Shown here one piece after another: positions 1 to 8,227 of a stretch of DNA of 64,000 nucleotides. Source of the DNA: Cupriavidus taiwanensis. GTDB taxonomy: Bacteria; Pseudomonadota; Gammaproteobacteria; Burkholderiales; Burkholderiaceae. The stretch lies in contig NZ_LT977071.1 of the NCBI RefSeq assembly GCF_900250075.1, positions 744,001 through 808,000 of the forward strand. Direction: 5' to 3'. Under the pieces are notes generated by a model, which did no database searches, was not told the origin of the DNA, and was given only the letters and a program-made list of their open reading frames with translations. Positions within the stretch are counted from its first letter, which is position 1. Every line of letters starts with the position of its first letter. Position numbers and translations under genes: made by a program.

Positions 1-125
1 CCTTGTTGGTGGGATATTCGTACCGCTTCAACAACCGCTATACGCTCAACCTGTCGGTGGGCGCGGGGCTGACGCGCGACACGCCCGACCTGCAGGTCAA
101 TGTGCGCCTGCCGATCACTTTCTGA
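1..125 (+). CDS. C-terminal end of an outer-membrane (transporter-like) protein, partial
   Basis: Only the last 40 codons are present; the reading frame enters from the left edge (first full codon at position 3) and stops with TGA at 123-125. The tail alternates polar and hydrophobic residues, as in membrane beta-strands, and ends in LPITF with a terminal Phe, the usual C-terminal signature recognised by the Bam machinery. The stretch GAGLTRDTPDLQVNVRLPI resembles the last strands of transporter-like outer-membrane proteins of the phenol-degradation MetA type (PF13557-like). That family assignment is inference from a short tail; the outer-membrane assignment is firmer. Confidence 0.6.
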   Translation, partial: LLVGYSYRFNNRYTLNLSVGAGLTRDTPDLQVNVRLPITF

Positions 126-328
126 ACGCCATGATGCAGACGTGACGCGTGCCCCGCCCGGGCAGGACACGCGTGCGCGTCACATGCGCCGGCACCGTGC
201 GCCAGCGCCGAAACGCGCCTTGCGCTGGCCCCATGAACGGCGTACAAAGAAATAACCCCGCGCCGCCAGCGGTACTTTCCGACCAGCCTCAACCTCACCG
301 GTGGTGCGGCCTGTACAAGGAGAGAGAC

Positions 329-841
329 ATGCGCAAACGCATCTTCTGGTTGTTGCCCGACCTGGCGAGTGCCCGACGCACCATGGATGACCTGCTGCTG
401 GCCCGCGTCGAGAACCGCCACATCCACTTCGTGGCGCGCGACGGTGCCGACATGACCGGCCTGCATGAAGCCAACCTGTTCCAGACTTCCGACATCGTCC
501 ACGCGGCCGAGATGGGCCTGATGGTCGGCGGCGGCGTGGGCGTGGTGGCCGGCGTGGTGGTGGCGATGTTCCCCATCGTCAGCGACACCCCGCAGTGGGG
601 GCTGGTCGGCGTGCTGGCGGTGCTGGGCGCGGTGTTCGGGGCCTGGGCCGCAAGCATGATCGGCAGTTCCGCCCCCAACAGCCGGCTGCGCGCGTTCGAG
701 AAAGACATCGAGGCGGGCAAGATCCTGCTGATGCTGGACGTGCCGCGCAGCCGCGTGGAAGAAATCGAAACCCTGCTGCGCAACGCGCATCCGGAAGCCA
801 GCTTCGCCGGCGTCGATCCGGCCGTGCCGGCGTTTCCCTGA
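329..841 (+). CDS. small membrane protein with Gly-rich two-helix hairpin (DUF1269-like)
   Basis: 170 residues from ATG 329, chosen because an AAGGAGAG ribosome site lies just upstream; the open frame continues to 149 without such a site. The N-terminal ~55 residues are soluble and start MRKRIFWLLPD. Residues ~62-110 form two hydrophobic helices, the first packed with Gly and Val (GLMVGGGVGVVAGVVVAMF), the second GLVGVLAVLGAVFGAWAASM. A soluble tail with ILLMLDVPRSRVEEIETLL follows. This layout (regulatory-like soluble domain, glycine-zipper hairpin, soluble tail) matches DUF1269/YflT-like stress membrane proteins. The function is unknown. A strong hairpin at 922-948 ends the unit. Confidence 0.6.
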   Translation: MRKRIFWLLPDLASARRTMDDLLLARVENRHIHFVARDGADMTGLHEANLFQTSDIVHAAEMGLMVGGGVGVVAGVVVAMFPIVSDTPQWGLVGVLAVLGAVFGAWAASMIGSSAPNSRLRAFEKDIEAGKILLMLDVPRSRVEEIETLLRNAHPEASFAGVDPAVPAFP

Positions 842-921
842 TCCGGCGCTTGCCGCCGGCTGGCGCCACCTGGCGTCGCATGTCTCTTTGCGCGCGCGCC
901 CGCGCGGGCGCGCTCCGGCCG

Positions 922-948
922 CACCGGAACCGTCCCCCGGTTCCGGTG
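922..948 (+). terminator. intrinsic-type hairpin after the DUF1269-like gene
   Basis: Perfect 11-bp arms CACCGGAACCG (922-932) and CGGTTCCGGTG (938-948) enclose a 5-nt loop, 80 nt after the stop codon. There is no T-run after it on either strand, so it is either a weak terminator or an mRNA 3'-end stabiliser. Confidence 0.45.
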
Positions 949-1089
949 TGATGCCGCTGCAACACCCCCTGTTTTCCCGGTTTGCCCCCGTCGGACGCAT
1001 GCGGTACCTTGCGTGACGGCGTCCGGGCCCTGTCCGCGGCGTCGCCACAAAATAACGAAAGCAGCCGTCCAGGCAGAGGGGTCGAGACA

Positions 1090-2226
1090 ATGAAGGCGAA
1101 ATGGATCGCGTGCGGCGTGCTGGCCGTCACGCTGGGGTGGGCCGCGCATACGGCCCAGGCGGAACCGGGCGTGACCCGCAGCACCATCCGCATCGGCCAG
1201 TCGGCCGGCATCACCGGGCCGGTGGCGGGCTCGGTCAAGGAGCAGATCGCCGGCGCACAGGTGTACCTGCGCACGGTCAATGCCAACGGCGGCGTCGCCG
1301 GCCGGCGCATCGAACTGATCACCTACGATGACGGCTTCGATGCCAAGCGCACGCCCGACAACGTGCGCAAGCTCCTCGACGAAGACCAGGTGTTCGCGCT
1401 GTTCATGGTGCGCGGCACGCCGCAGAACGAAAGCATCCTGCCCATCATCGCCGCGCAGAAAGTGCCGCTGATCGCGCCGCTGACCGGCGCCATCACGCTG
1501 CACCGGCCGGTGAACCGCTACGTCTTCAACGTGCGCGCCAAGTACCAGGACGAAGTGGCGCGCGCGATCAATCACCTGGCGACCTCGGGCATGAGCCGCA
1601 TCGGCATCTTCTACGCCAACGACGGCTTCGGCCGGGACGTGCTGGAAGGCTACAGCAACGCGCTGCAGGCGCGCGGCGTGCAGCCCGCGGCGACGGTCAA
1701 CTTCGCCCGGCCCATGGGCGACATCAGCCAGGGCGTGGCGGCGATGCACAAGGCCAACCCGCAGGCGGTGCTGGTGATCGGCTCGGGCTCGGAAGCGGCG
1801 CGCGTCATCCGCGAGCTGCGCCGCGCCGGCAGCGAGGCGCAGTTCGTGACCCTGTCCAACAACGCTGCCGATGCCTTTATCCGCGAGCTCGGCGACGACG
1901 CGCGCGGCCTGATCATCACGCAGGTGGTGCCGGGCACCAACTCCAGCCAGATGACGCTGGCCAGCGAATACCGCAGCCTGGCGAAGCAGCAGGGCGTGGA
2001 GCTGTCCAACGCCGGCATGGAGGGCTTCATGTCGGCCAAGGTGCTGGTCGAAGGCCTGCGCCGCGCCGGCCCCGACCTGACCCGCGAGCGGCTGGTCGCG
2101 GCGCTGGAGGGCATGCGCGACTATGACCTCGGTGGCATCCTGATCAGCTACAGCGCCGCGCGCCACACCGGCTCGTCGTTCGTGGAAATGTCGATCGTGT
2201 CGTCCACCGGCAAGCTGATCCGCTAG
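1090..2226 (+). CDS. periplasmic ligand-binding protein of the Leu/Ile/Val ABC family
   Basis: 378 residues from ATG 1090, which begins a clean signal peptide (MKAKWIACGVLAVTLGWAA, cleavage after AQA near residue 24); the frame is open upstream but without signal-peptide character. The mature part starts TRSTIRIGQSAGITGPVAG, the usual entry to the type I periplasmic-binding fold (Peripla_BP_6), and keeps the two-lobe pattern including IGIFYANDGFGRDVLEGY near residues 175-195. The family captures branched-chain amino acids, amides or aromatic acids for an ABC importer. No permease or ATPase gene is adjacent, so the ligand and partner complex cannot be inferred here; such orphan binding proteins are common in Cupriavidus. 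Confidence 0.85.
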   Translation: MKAKWIACGVLAVTLGWAAHTAQAEPGVTRSTIRIGQSAGITGPVAGSVKEQIAGAQVYLRTVNANGGVAGRRIELITYDDGFDAKRTPDNVRKLLDEDQVFALFMVRGTPQNESILPIIAAQKVPLIAPLTGAITLHRPVNRYVFNVRAKYQDEVARAINHLATSGMSRIGIFYANDGFGRDVLEGYSNALQARGVQPAATVNFARPMGDISQGVAAMHKANPQAVLVIGSGSEAARVIRELRRAGSEAQFVTLSNNAADAFIRELGDDARGLIITQVVPGTNSSQMTLASEYRSLAKQQGVELSNAGMEGFMSAKVLVEGLRRAGPDLTRERLVAALEGMRDYDLGGILISYSAARHTGSSFVEMSIVSSTGKLIR

Positions 2227-2260
2227 CGCGCGGCGACGGGTCCGGAGCCGGCCGCTGCGG

Positions 2261-2273
2261 TATAGTCGCCCGC
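2261..2273 (+). promoter_or_regulatory. possible -10 element directly before the SDR start codon
   Basis: TATAGT at 2261-2266 lies 7 nt before ATG 2274. A start site at the usual distance would fall on or beside the A of the ATG, giving a leaderless mRNA. No Shine-Dalgarno sequence is visible before this ATG and no good -35 is seen, so the call is tentative. Confidence 0.3.
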
Positions 2274-3065
2274 ATGGCTACTCCTATCCCCTCCCCCGAT
2301 TCCCGTACCCCGTTCGCGCTGCATGGCCGCGTGGCGCTGGTGACCGGCGGCGCGCAGGGCCTGGGCCTGGCGATTGCCGCCGGGCTGGCCGATGCCGGTG
2401 CCCACGTGCTGGTGGTGGCCCGCAATGCGCCGCGCGTGCACGAGGCCGTCGCCACGCTGGCGGGGCGCGGCGGCAGCGCCGAGGCGCTGGTGCTCGACAT
2501 CACCGACGAGGCCGCCGTGGCGGCGGCCTTCGACCGCATCGATGCCGAGCATGGCCGGCTCGACATCCTGGTGAACAACGCCGGCGCGCGCAACCGCAGC
2601 AATATGGCGCAGCTCGATGCCGGCGACCTGCGCGCCATGCTCGAGACCAACCTGGTGGCGCCCTACGCGCTGTGCCGCCTGGCCGCGCAGCGCATGCGCC
2701 AGGGCGGCTACGGGCGCATCGTCAATGTCAGCTCGATCGCGGGCCAGGTGGCGCGCGCCGGCGACGTGCTCTATCCCGCCACCAAGGGCGGCCTCGACGC
2801 GCTCACGCGCGCCATGGCCGCCGACCTGGGCCGCCACGGCGTCACCGTCAATGCGATCGCCCCCGGCTACTTCGCCACCGAGCCGAACCAGCCCATGGTC
2901 GAGGACGCGGGCGTGGCCGAGTGGCTGCGCCAGCGCACCTCGCTCGGCCGCTGGGGCCAGCCGCAGGAGGTGGCGGGCGCGGTGGTGTTCCTGGCCTCGC
3001 CGGCGGCGTCGTATGTCACCGGCCAGGTGCTGGCGGTCGACGGCGGCTATCTCGGGCACTTCTGA
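2274..3065 (+). CDS. SDR-family oxidoreductase (gluconate 5-dehydrogenase-like)
   Basis: 263 residues; classical short-chain dehydrogenase. After a short tail, the Rossmann motif TGGAQGLG is at residues ~24-31, NNAG at ~101-104, the catalytic Ser in NVSSIAGQ near residue 150, and the catalytic pair Y-P-A-T-K (LYPATKGG) near residues 164-168. The sequence ATEPNQPM and the C-terminal VTGQVLAVDGGY are typical of the gluconate 5-dehydrogenase / 3-oxoacyl reductase branch. The substrate is not determinable. The start codon has no ribosome site but has a -10-like TATAGT 7 nt upstream, suggesting a leaderless message. The gene stands alone and is convergent with the next LysR gene. Confidence 0.85.
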   Translation: MATPIPSPDSRTPFALHGRVALVTGGAQGLGLAIAAGLADAGAHVLVVARNAPRVHEAVATLAGRGGSAEALVLDITDEAAVAAAFDRIDAEHGRLDILVNNAGARNRSNMAQLDAGDLRAMLETNLVAPYALCRLAAQRMRQGGYGRIVNVSSIAGQVARAGDVLYPATKGGLDALTRAMAADLGRHGVTVNAIAPGYFATEPNQPMVEDAGVAEWLRQRTSLGRWGQPQEVAGAVVFLASPAASYVTGQVLAVDGGYLGHF

Positions 3066-3090
3066 ATCGCCGGACGGCGTCTTCTGCCCA

Positions 3091-3110
3091 AAGCGTACCC
3101 AATTCTGCGT
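3091..3110 (+). repeat. copy 1 of a dispersed 20-bp motif (CAAT variant)
   Basis: AAGCGTACCCAATTCTGCGT in the 63-bp gap between the convergent SDR and LysR genes. The same 20 bases recur exactly at 15968-15987, with close variants at 6940-6959 (minus), 15902-15921, 16103-16122 and 50034-50053 (minus), and a 16-base exact match in a gene at 8476-8491. Confidence 0.75.
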
Positions 3111-3128
3111 ACCGGTGCGCGTCGCGAT

Positions 3129-4034
3129 TCAGCGCCGCGCGGGTGCCTTGCCGCCGCGGTAGAACGCCTGCAGGGACTCGATCATCGCGGCGGCGGCGGC
3201 CGAATCGCCGCGGTCCTTGAGCCGCACCAGGCAGATATCGCGCACCAGCGACGGCAGCTGCAACGGCCGGATCGCCAGTCCTTCGCGGCGGAACTGGAAC
3301 AGCGCCAGCGACGGCACCGCGCTGATGCCCAGGCCCGCCTGCACCAGCGCCGCCACCGTCGCCAGGTGCTCCACCTCCATCACGCTGGCCAGCCGCAACG
3401 GATGCAGCGCGGCGTCCAGGTGCTGGCGCACGCTGGTGGTGCGCGACAGCTGGATGAACGGCAGCCCCGCCAGCATCTCCGGCGTGATGCGCCGCTTGCG
3501 CGCCAGCGCATGGTCCGCCGGGCACACCAGGTGGAAGGTGTCGCGCACCAGCGGCTCGACGCGCAGGTCGTCGTCCTGTGCCGGCGCGGGCGCCAGCGCA
3601 AAGTCGGCGCGGCCCTGCCGCACCAGCTCGATGCAGCCATCGGCCAGCTGGTCGAACAGTTCCAGCACGATGCCCGGATAGCGCGCGCGAAACTGCGCCA
3701 GCAGCGGCGGCAGGTCACCCCCGGCGAGCGAGGGCAGCGCCGCGATCGAGACCCGCCCCTTGCGCCGCTCCGCGTGCGCGCGCAGGTCTTCGAACGCGGT
3801 CTCGAAGTCGGCCAGCAGCCGGCGCGCGGTCTGCTCGAAGCGCACGCCGTCCGTGCTCAGTTCGACATGCCGCGTGGTGCGTTCGAACAGCCGGCTGCCG
3901 GCCTGCTCTTCCAGCGTCTGCACCAGCGCGCTGAAGGCCGACTGCGACAGGTGGCAGGCGCGCGCCGCGCGCGTGAAATTGCGGTAGGTGGCCAGCGCGA
4001 CGAAGGCGCGCAGATGTTTCACCGACAGGTTCAT
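3129..4034 (-). CDS. LysR-family regulator of the adjacent AtuA/Bug operon
   Basis: 301 residues, normal LysR length. The N-terminus MNLSVKHLRAFVALATYRNFTRAA followed by LSQSAFSALVQTLEEQAGSR is a winged helix-turn-helix; the remainder is the LysR effector domain (residues ~90-295). The gene is read divergently from the AtuA-family gene with a 113-bp A/T-rich spacer, the classical arrangement for a LysR protein that controls the divergent operon and itself. The expected T-N11-A type operators would lie in 4035-4147. The inducer is unknown and is presumably the substrate of the AtuA/AtuA-like pair or the ligand of the Bug receptor. Confidence 0.88.
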   Translation of the reverse strand: MNLSVKHLRAFVALATYRNFTRAARACHLSQSAFSALVQTLEEQAGSRLFERTTRHVELSTDGVRFEQTARRLLADFETAFEDLRAHAERRKGRVSIAALPSLAGGDLPPLLAQFRARYPGIVLELFDQLADGCIELVRQGRADFALAPAPAQDDDLRVEPLVRDTFHLVCPADHALARKRRITPEMLAGLPFIQLSRTTSVRQHLDAALHPLRLASVMEVEHLATVAALVQAGLGISAVPSLALFQFRREGLAIRPLQLPSLVRDICLVRLKDRGDSAAAAAMIESLQAFYRGGKAPARR

Positions 4035-4147
4035 GGCGCCAGCGGATTTAACCAGTAAGTCGATAGATTAATCCAAATAATCCGTTTTTTGGCTGGGCCC
4101 ACGCACCCTAGAATGAGATCGACCTCCACCCCCTGCCTCCCCCGACC

Positions 4148-5509
4148 ATGACTGCTCCCTTGCTGATCGGCTCCGGCGCCGGCTTCTCCGGAGACCGTAC
4201 CGACGCCGCGCTGCCGGTGGTGCGCACGCTGATCGCCGCGGCGCAGCCGGCCGCGCTGATCTTCGAGACCCTGGCCGAGCGCACGCTGGCGCTGGCGCAG
4301 CTGGCGCGGCGCAACGATCCCGCGCAGGGCTACGAGCCGCTGCTCGACGCGCTGCTGGCGCCGGTGCTGGGCCTGTGCCTGCAGCACCGCATTGCCATCG
4401 TCGGTAATTTTGGCGCCGCCAATCCGCGCGCCGCGGCGCGGCGCGTGCTGCAACTCGCCAGCGAACTGGGCCTGGCGGCGCCGCGCGTGGCGGTGGTCGA
4501 AGGCGATGACCTGTCCGACGCGGCCGGGCGCGCGCGCCTGCACGGCATCCTCGGCGACGCCTTTGACGCCGAACGCTTCGTCTGCGCCAACGCCTATATC
4601 GGCGCGCAGGGCATTGCCGACGCCCTTGCCGCCGGGGCCGACGTGGTGGTGTGCGGGCGCGTGGCCGACCCGGCGCTGGCACTGGGGCCGGCGATGGCGC
4701 ACTTTGGCTGGGCCTGGGACGACTGGGACCGGCTTGCCGCAGCCACCATGGCCGGGCACCTGCTCGAATGCGGGGCGCAGGTCACCGGCGGCTACTTTGC
4801 CGATCCGGGCCGCAAGGAGGTGCCGGACGTGCACGCGCTGGGCTTCCCGATCGCCCAGCTCGACGCCGGCGGCGGCATCGAGATCTTCAAGGCTGCCGGG
4901 ACCGGCGGCTGCGTCGACCTGCGCACGGTCAAGGAACAGCTGCTGTACGAGGTGCACGACCCGTGCGCCTACCTGACGCCGGACGTGGTGGCCGACATCG
5001 GCGCCGTCACCGTGGCGCAGCTGGGACCGGACCGCGTGGCCGTGCGCAATGTGCGCGGCCACCCGCGCCCGGCGCAGCTCAAGGCCAATGTGTTCAGCCA
5101 CGGTGGCTGGCTGGCCGAGGGCGAGATCTCCTACGCCGGCCCCAACGCCGCGGCGCGCGCGCGGCTGGCCGCCGACATCCTGCGCCGGCGCATGCGCATG
5201 CTGGGCCACGACGCGCCGATCCGCTTCGACCTGATCGGCGTGCTCAGCGTGCTCGCCGACGATGCCGGCGCCATGCTGGCACAGCCCCAGCCGCACGAGG
5301 CGCAGGCGCAGGACGTGCGCCTGCGCGCCGCGCTCGCGCATGACGACCTGGCCGTGGCGCAGGCGCTGCAGCGCGAGGTCAACGCGCTCTATACCTGCGG
5401 CCCCGCCGGCGGCGGCGGCGTGCGCACGGCGCAGCGCGCGCGCCTGAACGCGGTGTCGTGCCTGGTGCCGCGCGCCGCGGTCACGCCCACCCATACCTTC
5501 ATCGACTGA
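4148..5509 (+). CDS. AtuA-family acyclic terpene utilisation-type protein (DUF1446)
   Basis: 453 residues. It opens with LLIGSGAGFSGDRTDAALPVV, the diagnostic N-terminal motif of the DUF1446/AtuA family, and contains VRTLIAAAQPAALIFETLAERTLALAQ and a later VVCGRVADPALALGP. AtuA is required for acyclic terpene (citronellol/geraniol) use in Pseudomonas, but its reaction is not defined, and most Burkholderiaceae members, like this one, sit in small LysR-Bug modules without the other atu genes (carboxylase, dehydrogenases). Here it is first in an operon with the small AtuA-like gene (11 bp apart) and a Bug receptor, so it probably acts on the small organic acid that receptor collects; this is inference. 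Confidence 0.85.
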   Translation: MTAPLLIGSGAGFSGDRTDAALPVVRTLIAAAQPAALIFETLAERTLALAQLARRNDPAQGYEPLLDALLAPVLGLCLQHRIAIVGNFGAANPRAAARRVLQLASELGLAAPRVAVVEGDDLSDAAGRARLHGILGDAFDAERFVCANAYIGAQGIADALAAGADVVVCGRVADPALALGPAMAHFGWAWDDWDRLAAATMAGHLLECGAQVTGGYFADPGRKEVPDVHALGFPIAQLDAGGGIEIFKAAGTGGCVDLRTVKEQLLYEVHDPCAYLTPDVVADIGAVTVAQLGPDRVAVRNVRGHPRPAQLKANVFSHGGWLAEGEISYAGPNAAARARLAADILRRRMRMLGHDAPIRFDLIGVLSVLADDAGAMLAQPQPHEAQAQDVRLRAALAHDDLAVAQALQREVNALYTCGPAGGGGVRTAQRARLNAVSCLVPRAAVTPTHTFID

Positions 5510-5519
5510 GGAGCCTGCC

Positions 5520-5873
5520 ATGACCGCCACCGCCGCGCTCTACCAGTTCGCCCATGGCCGCACCGGCGACAAGGGCGACCGTTCCAACATCAGCGTGATC
5601 GCCTATGACCCGCGCGACTTCGACCACCTGGTGGCGCACGTGACCGAAGACGCGGTGCGCGACCTGTTTCGCGAGCGCCGGCCCGCGGCGGTCACGCGCT
5701 ACCTGGTGCCGTCGCTGCACGCGATGAACTTCGTGCTCGACGGCGTGCTCGATGGCGGCGTCAACGATGCGCTCAACCTCGACACCCACGGCAAGGCGCT
5801 GTCGTTCCGCCTGCTGCAGCTCGAGATCCCGCTGCCGCCGCGGCTCGTGCCGGGGGTTTCGGACCACCCTTGA
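5520..5873 (+). CDS. small AtuA-associated protein (AtuA C-terminal ferredoxin-fold type)
   Basis: 117 residues, starting 11 bp after the AtuA-family stop with a GAGGAG ribosome site overlapping that stop. It begins LYQFAHGRTGDKGDRSNISV, a motif found both as the C-terminal domain of long AtuA proteins and as a separate small protein beside short AtuA proteins. The split arrangement here is therefore the two-gene version of a single functional unit. Function is unknown; a subunit role with the upstream protein is likely. The downstream Bug receptor gene is 42 bp away and probably in the same transcript. Confidence 0.8.
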   Translation: MTATAALYQFAHGRTGDKGDRSNISVIAYDPRDFDHLVAHVTEDAVRDLFRERRPAAVTRYLVPSLHAMNFVLDGVLDGGVNDALNLDTHGKALSFRLLQLEIPLPPRLVPGVSDHP

Positions 5874-5915
5874 ACCCTTGCCTTCACCGATAACGATTTC
5901 AACAGGAGACCTCAC

Positions 5916-6881
5916 ATGCATCCGCTCTTCAAGCCACTGGCCGTTGCCGCGCTCGCGGTGATCCTGCCCGCGGGCCAGGCCTGGGCCGAGTTTCCCGACA
6001 AGCCGATCCGCTTCGTCGTGCCCTTTGCCGCGGGCAGCGCCACCGACCAGCTCGCGCGCGCCATCGGCCAGGCCATCACGGTGGACAGCAAGGTCACCGT
6101 GGTGGTCGACAACAAGCCCGGCGCCAACGGCTTTATCGCCGCGTCCGACGTGGCCAGGGCGGCGCCGGACGGCTATACCGTGCTGATCAGCACCAACACC
6201 ACGCATGCGGCCAACGAGCACCTGTTCAAGAAGCTGCCCTACGACCCGGTCAAGGACTTCACACCCATCACGGCGCTCGGACGCGGCGGCCAGATCATGG
6301 TGGTCAACCCGCAGGTGCCGGCCAAGACCGTGGCCGAGTTCATCGCGCTGGCGCGGCAGCAGCCGGGCAAGCTCAGCTTCGGCAGCGGCAGTTCGTCGTC
6401 GCGCATTGCCGGCGAGCTGTTCCAGCAGATGGCGCAGGTGCAGCTGCTGCACGTGCCGTACAAGAGCAACCCGCTGGCCATCACCGACCTGCTCGGCAAC
6501 CAGATCCAGATGATGATCACCGACACCGCCACCGGCCTGCCGCAGGTCAAGAGCGGCAAGCTGCGCGCGCTGGGCGTGTCGGGCAAGGCCCGCTCGCCGC
6601 TGGCGCCGGAGGTGCCGACCATCGATGAAGCCGGCGTCAAGGGCTACGAGATGAGCTACTGGTTCGCCGCCTATGCGCCCGCTGGGACGCCGCAGCCGGT
6701 GGTGGCCAAACTCAACGCAATGATGGTGAAGGCCGCGCGCAGCGAGAGCGCCGCCGGCTTCTACAAGTCGACCGGTACGGAAGTCTTCACCAGCACGCCC
6801 GCGGAACTGGCGAAGTTCCAGTCGCAGGAGTCCGGCAAGTGGGGCCGCATCATCAAGGCGGCGAATATCCAGCCAGAGTAA
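5916..6881 (+). CDS. Bug-family (TctC-like) periplasmic solute receptor
   Basis: 321 residues with a signal peptide (MHPLFKPLAVAALAVILPAGQAWA). The mature start EFPDKPIRFVVPFAAGSATDQLAR and the motifs DNKPGANGFIA, PDGYTVLIST and VPYKSN are characteristic of Bug proteins, the extracytoplasmic receptors of tripartite tricarboxylate transporters. No TctA/TctB membrane genes are present in the window, which is normal for the many Bug paralogs of Bordetella, Ralstonia and Cupriavidus. The operon position suggests it binds the substrate handled by the two AtuA-related proteins, or senses it. A perfect palindromic terminator follows at 6912-6939. Confidence 0.9.
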   Translation: MHPLFKPLAVAALAVILPAGQAWAEFPDKPIRFVVPFAAGSATDQLARAIGQAITVDSKVTVVVDNKPGANGFIAASDVARAAPDGYTVLISTNTTHAANEHLFKKLPYDPVKDFTPITALGRGGQIMVVNPQVPAKTVAEFIALARQQPGKLSFGSGSSSSRIAGELFQQMAQVQLLHVPYKSNPLAITDLLGNQIQMMITDTATGLPQVKSGKLRALGVSGKARSPLAPEVPTIDEAGVKGYEMSYWFAAYAPAGTPQPVVAKLNAMMVKAARSESAAGFYKSTGTEVFTSTPAELAKFQSQESGKWGRIIKAANIQPE

Positions 6882-6911
6882 AAAGCGGGCGGCGCAAGCT
6901 CCCATGCATGG

Positions 6912-6939
6912 AAAACGGTGCCACGTGGCACCGTTTTTT
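6912..6939 (+). terminator. rho-independent terminator of the AtuA/Bug operon
   Basis: Thirteen-base perfect arms AAAACGGTGCCAC (6912-6924) and GTGGCACCGTTTT (6925-6937), extended by further T residues to 6939. It lies 30 nt after the Bug stop codon and abuts a copy of the dispersed 20-bp motif. Confidence 0.85.
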
Positions 6940-6959
6940 ACGCAGAAGTAGGTACGCTT
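6940..6959 (-). repeat. copy of the dispersed 20-bp motif, diverged
   Basis: On the minus strand it reads AAGCGTACCTACTTCTGCGT, two mismatches from the CAAT variant. It sits immediately after the terminator of the AtuA/Bug operon. Confidence 0.6.
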
Positions 6960-7067
6960 TGACCCTTGCGGCCTTGTCGGGCAAGGCGCGGCTAAGATAT
7001 GCGCTGGCCGCGCGCCCGCTGGCGCCGGCCTGCTCCTCGACAACATCAATCAGAACAGGATCAGGAT

Positions 7068-8141
7068 ATGAAGCTGCAGTCCATGGTGCGCCCCGCTACC
7101 TCTGGCCCGCGCCCGCGCCCGACGTTGCAACTTGCCTTGCGCCGGGCCGCATCGCGCGCCGTCATCGCCATCGCCATGGGCAGCGCCGTGCTGGCCACGG
7201 GCCTGGCCAGCGCGCAGACCGCCACGCCGCCGGCGCAGCAGAAGACCCAGGTGCCGGGCTACTACCGCATGATGGTCGGCCAGCTGGAAGTCACCGCGCT
7301 CTATGACGGCTATATCGACCTGGACCCCAAGCTGTTCAAGTACACCAGCGCGCGCGAGGTGCAGAGCCTGCTGGCGCGGATGTTCTTGACCTCGACGCCG
7401 GGCATGCAGACCGCCGTCAACGCCTACCTGATCCATACCGGCAGCCGCCTGGTGCTGGTCGACACCGGCGCGGCCGGCTGCTTCGGGCCGACCCTGGGAC
7501 GCATCGGCGAGAACCTGCGCGCCGCGGGCTACGCGCCCGAGCAGGTCGATACCGTGCTGCTGACGCATCTGCACGGCGACCATGCCTGCGGCCTGGCCAC
7601 GGACGGCAAGGCCGCGTTCCCGAACGCGACGGTCTACGTCGACAAGGCCGACCTCGACTACTGGCTGAGCGAAGCCAACGCCGCCGCCGCGCCGAAGGAG
7701 GCGCAGGGCCTGTTCGCCATGGCGCGTGCCGCGGTCGCGCCGTACCAGGCGGCGCAGCGCTTGCGGACATTCAACGGCGGCGCCCGTAGTGAATCCATTG
7801 CCGAACTTGTTCCGGGCGTGCGCGTGGTGCCGGCCAACGGGCATACCCCGGGGCACAGCGGCTACCTGTTCACCTCGGGCAACGACAGCCTGCTGCTGTG
7901 GGGCGACATCGTGCACAACCATGCGCTGCAGCTGCGCCGGCCGCAGGTGGCGATCGAGTTCGACGTCGACAGCAACCAGGCCGTGATCACGCGCAAGCGC
8001 ATCCTGGAGCAGGCCGCCAGGGGCCGGTTGTGGGTAGGCGGCGCGCACATGCCGTTCCCGGGCCTGGGCCATGTGCGCCGCGATACCGCCGGCTATACGT
8101 GGGTGCCGGCCGAGTATGGCCCGATCCGCAACGACCGCTAG
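7068..8141 (+). CDS. exported metallo-beta-lactamase-fold hydrolase, methyl-parathion-hydrolase-like
   Basis: 357 residues from ATG 7068, preceded by AGGAT; a long signal sequence (hydrophobic AVIAIAMGSAVLATGLASAQT, residues ~30-50) leads to export. The metal site is intact: THLHGDHACGL (HxHxDH) near residue 170, NGHTPGHSGY with the third His near 258, and WGDIVHNHALQ with the bridging Asp near 282. The segment PGYYRMMVGQLEVTALYDG is typical of the MBL branch holding methyl parathion hydrolase and some AHL lactonases. The natural substrate is unknown; a periplasmic lactone or ester is the reasonable guess. It is followed by a strong hairpin. Confidence 0.85.
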   Translation: MKLQSMVRPATSGPRPRPTLQLALRRAASRAVIAIAMGSAVLATGLASAQTATPPAQQKTQVPGYYRMMVGQLEVTALYDGYIDLDPKLFKYTSAREVQSLLARMFLTSTPGMQTAVNAYLIHTGSRLVLVDTGAAGCFGPTLGRIGENLRAAGYAPEQVDTVLLTHLHGDHACGLATDGKAAFPNATVYVDKADLDYWLSEANAAAAPKEAQGLFAMARAAVAPYQAAQRLRTFNGGARSESIAELVPGVRVVPANGHTPGHSGYLFTSGNDSLLLWGDIVHNHALQLRRPQVAIEFDVDSNQAVITRKRILEQAARGRLWVGGAHMPFPGLGHVRRDTAGYTWVPAEYGPIRNDR

Positions 8142-8177
8142 CCACGCGCGGCGGCTTTTCGCCTAGAGTCATCCCAG

Positions 8178-8208
8178 GGGGCCGCCACGCGTACCGGGCG
8201 GCGGCCCC
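8178..8208 (+). terminator. GC-rich hairpin between the MBL hydrolase and the NADP-binding protein
   Basis: Arms GGGGCCGCC (8178-8186) and GGCGGCCCC (8200-8208), 36 nt after the MBL stop and just before the next gene's GGAGG site. No T-run is present, so it may cap the mRNA or attenuate read-through. Confidence 0.4.
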
Positions 8209-8227
8209 GCCTGCCGGAGGACTTGCC

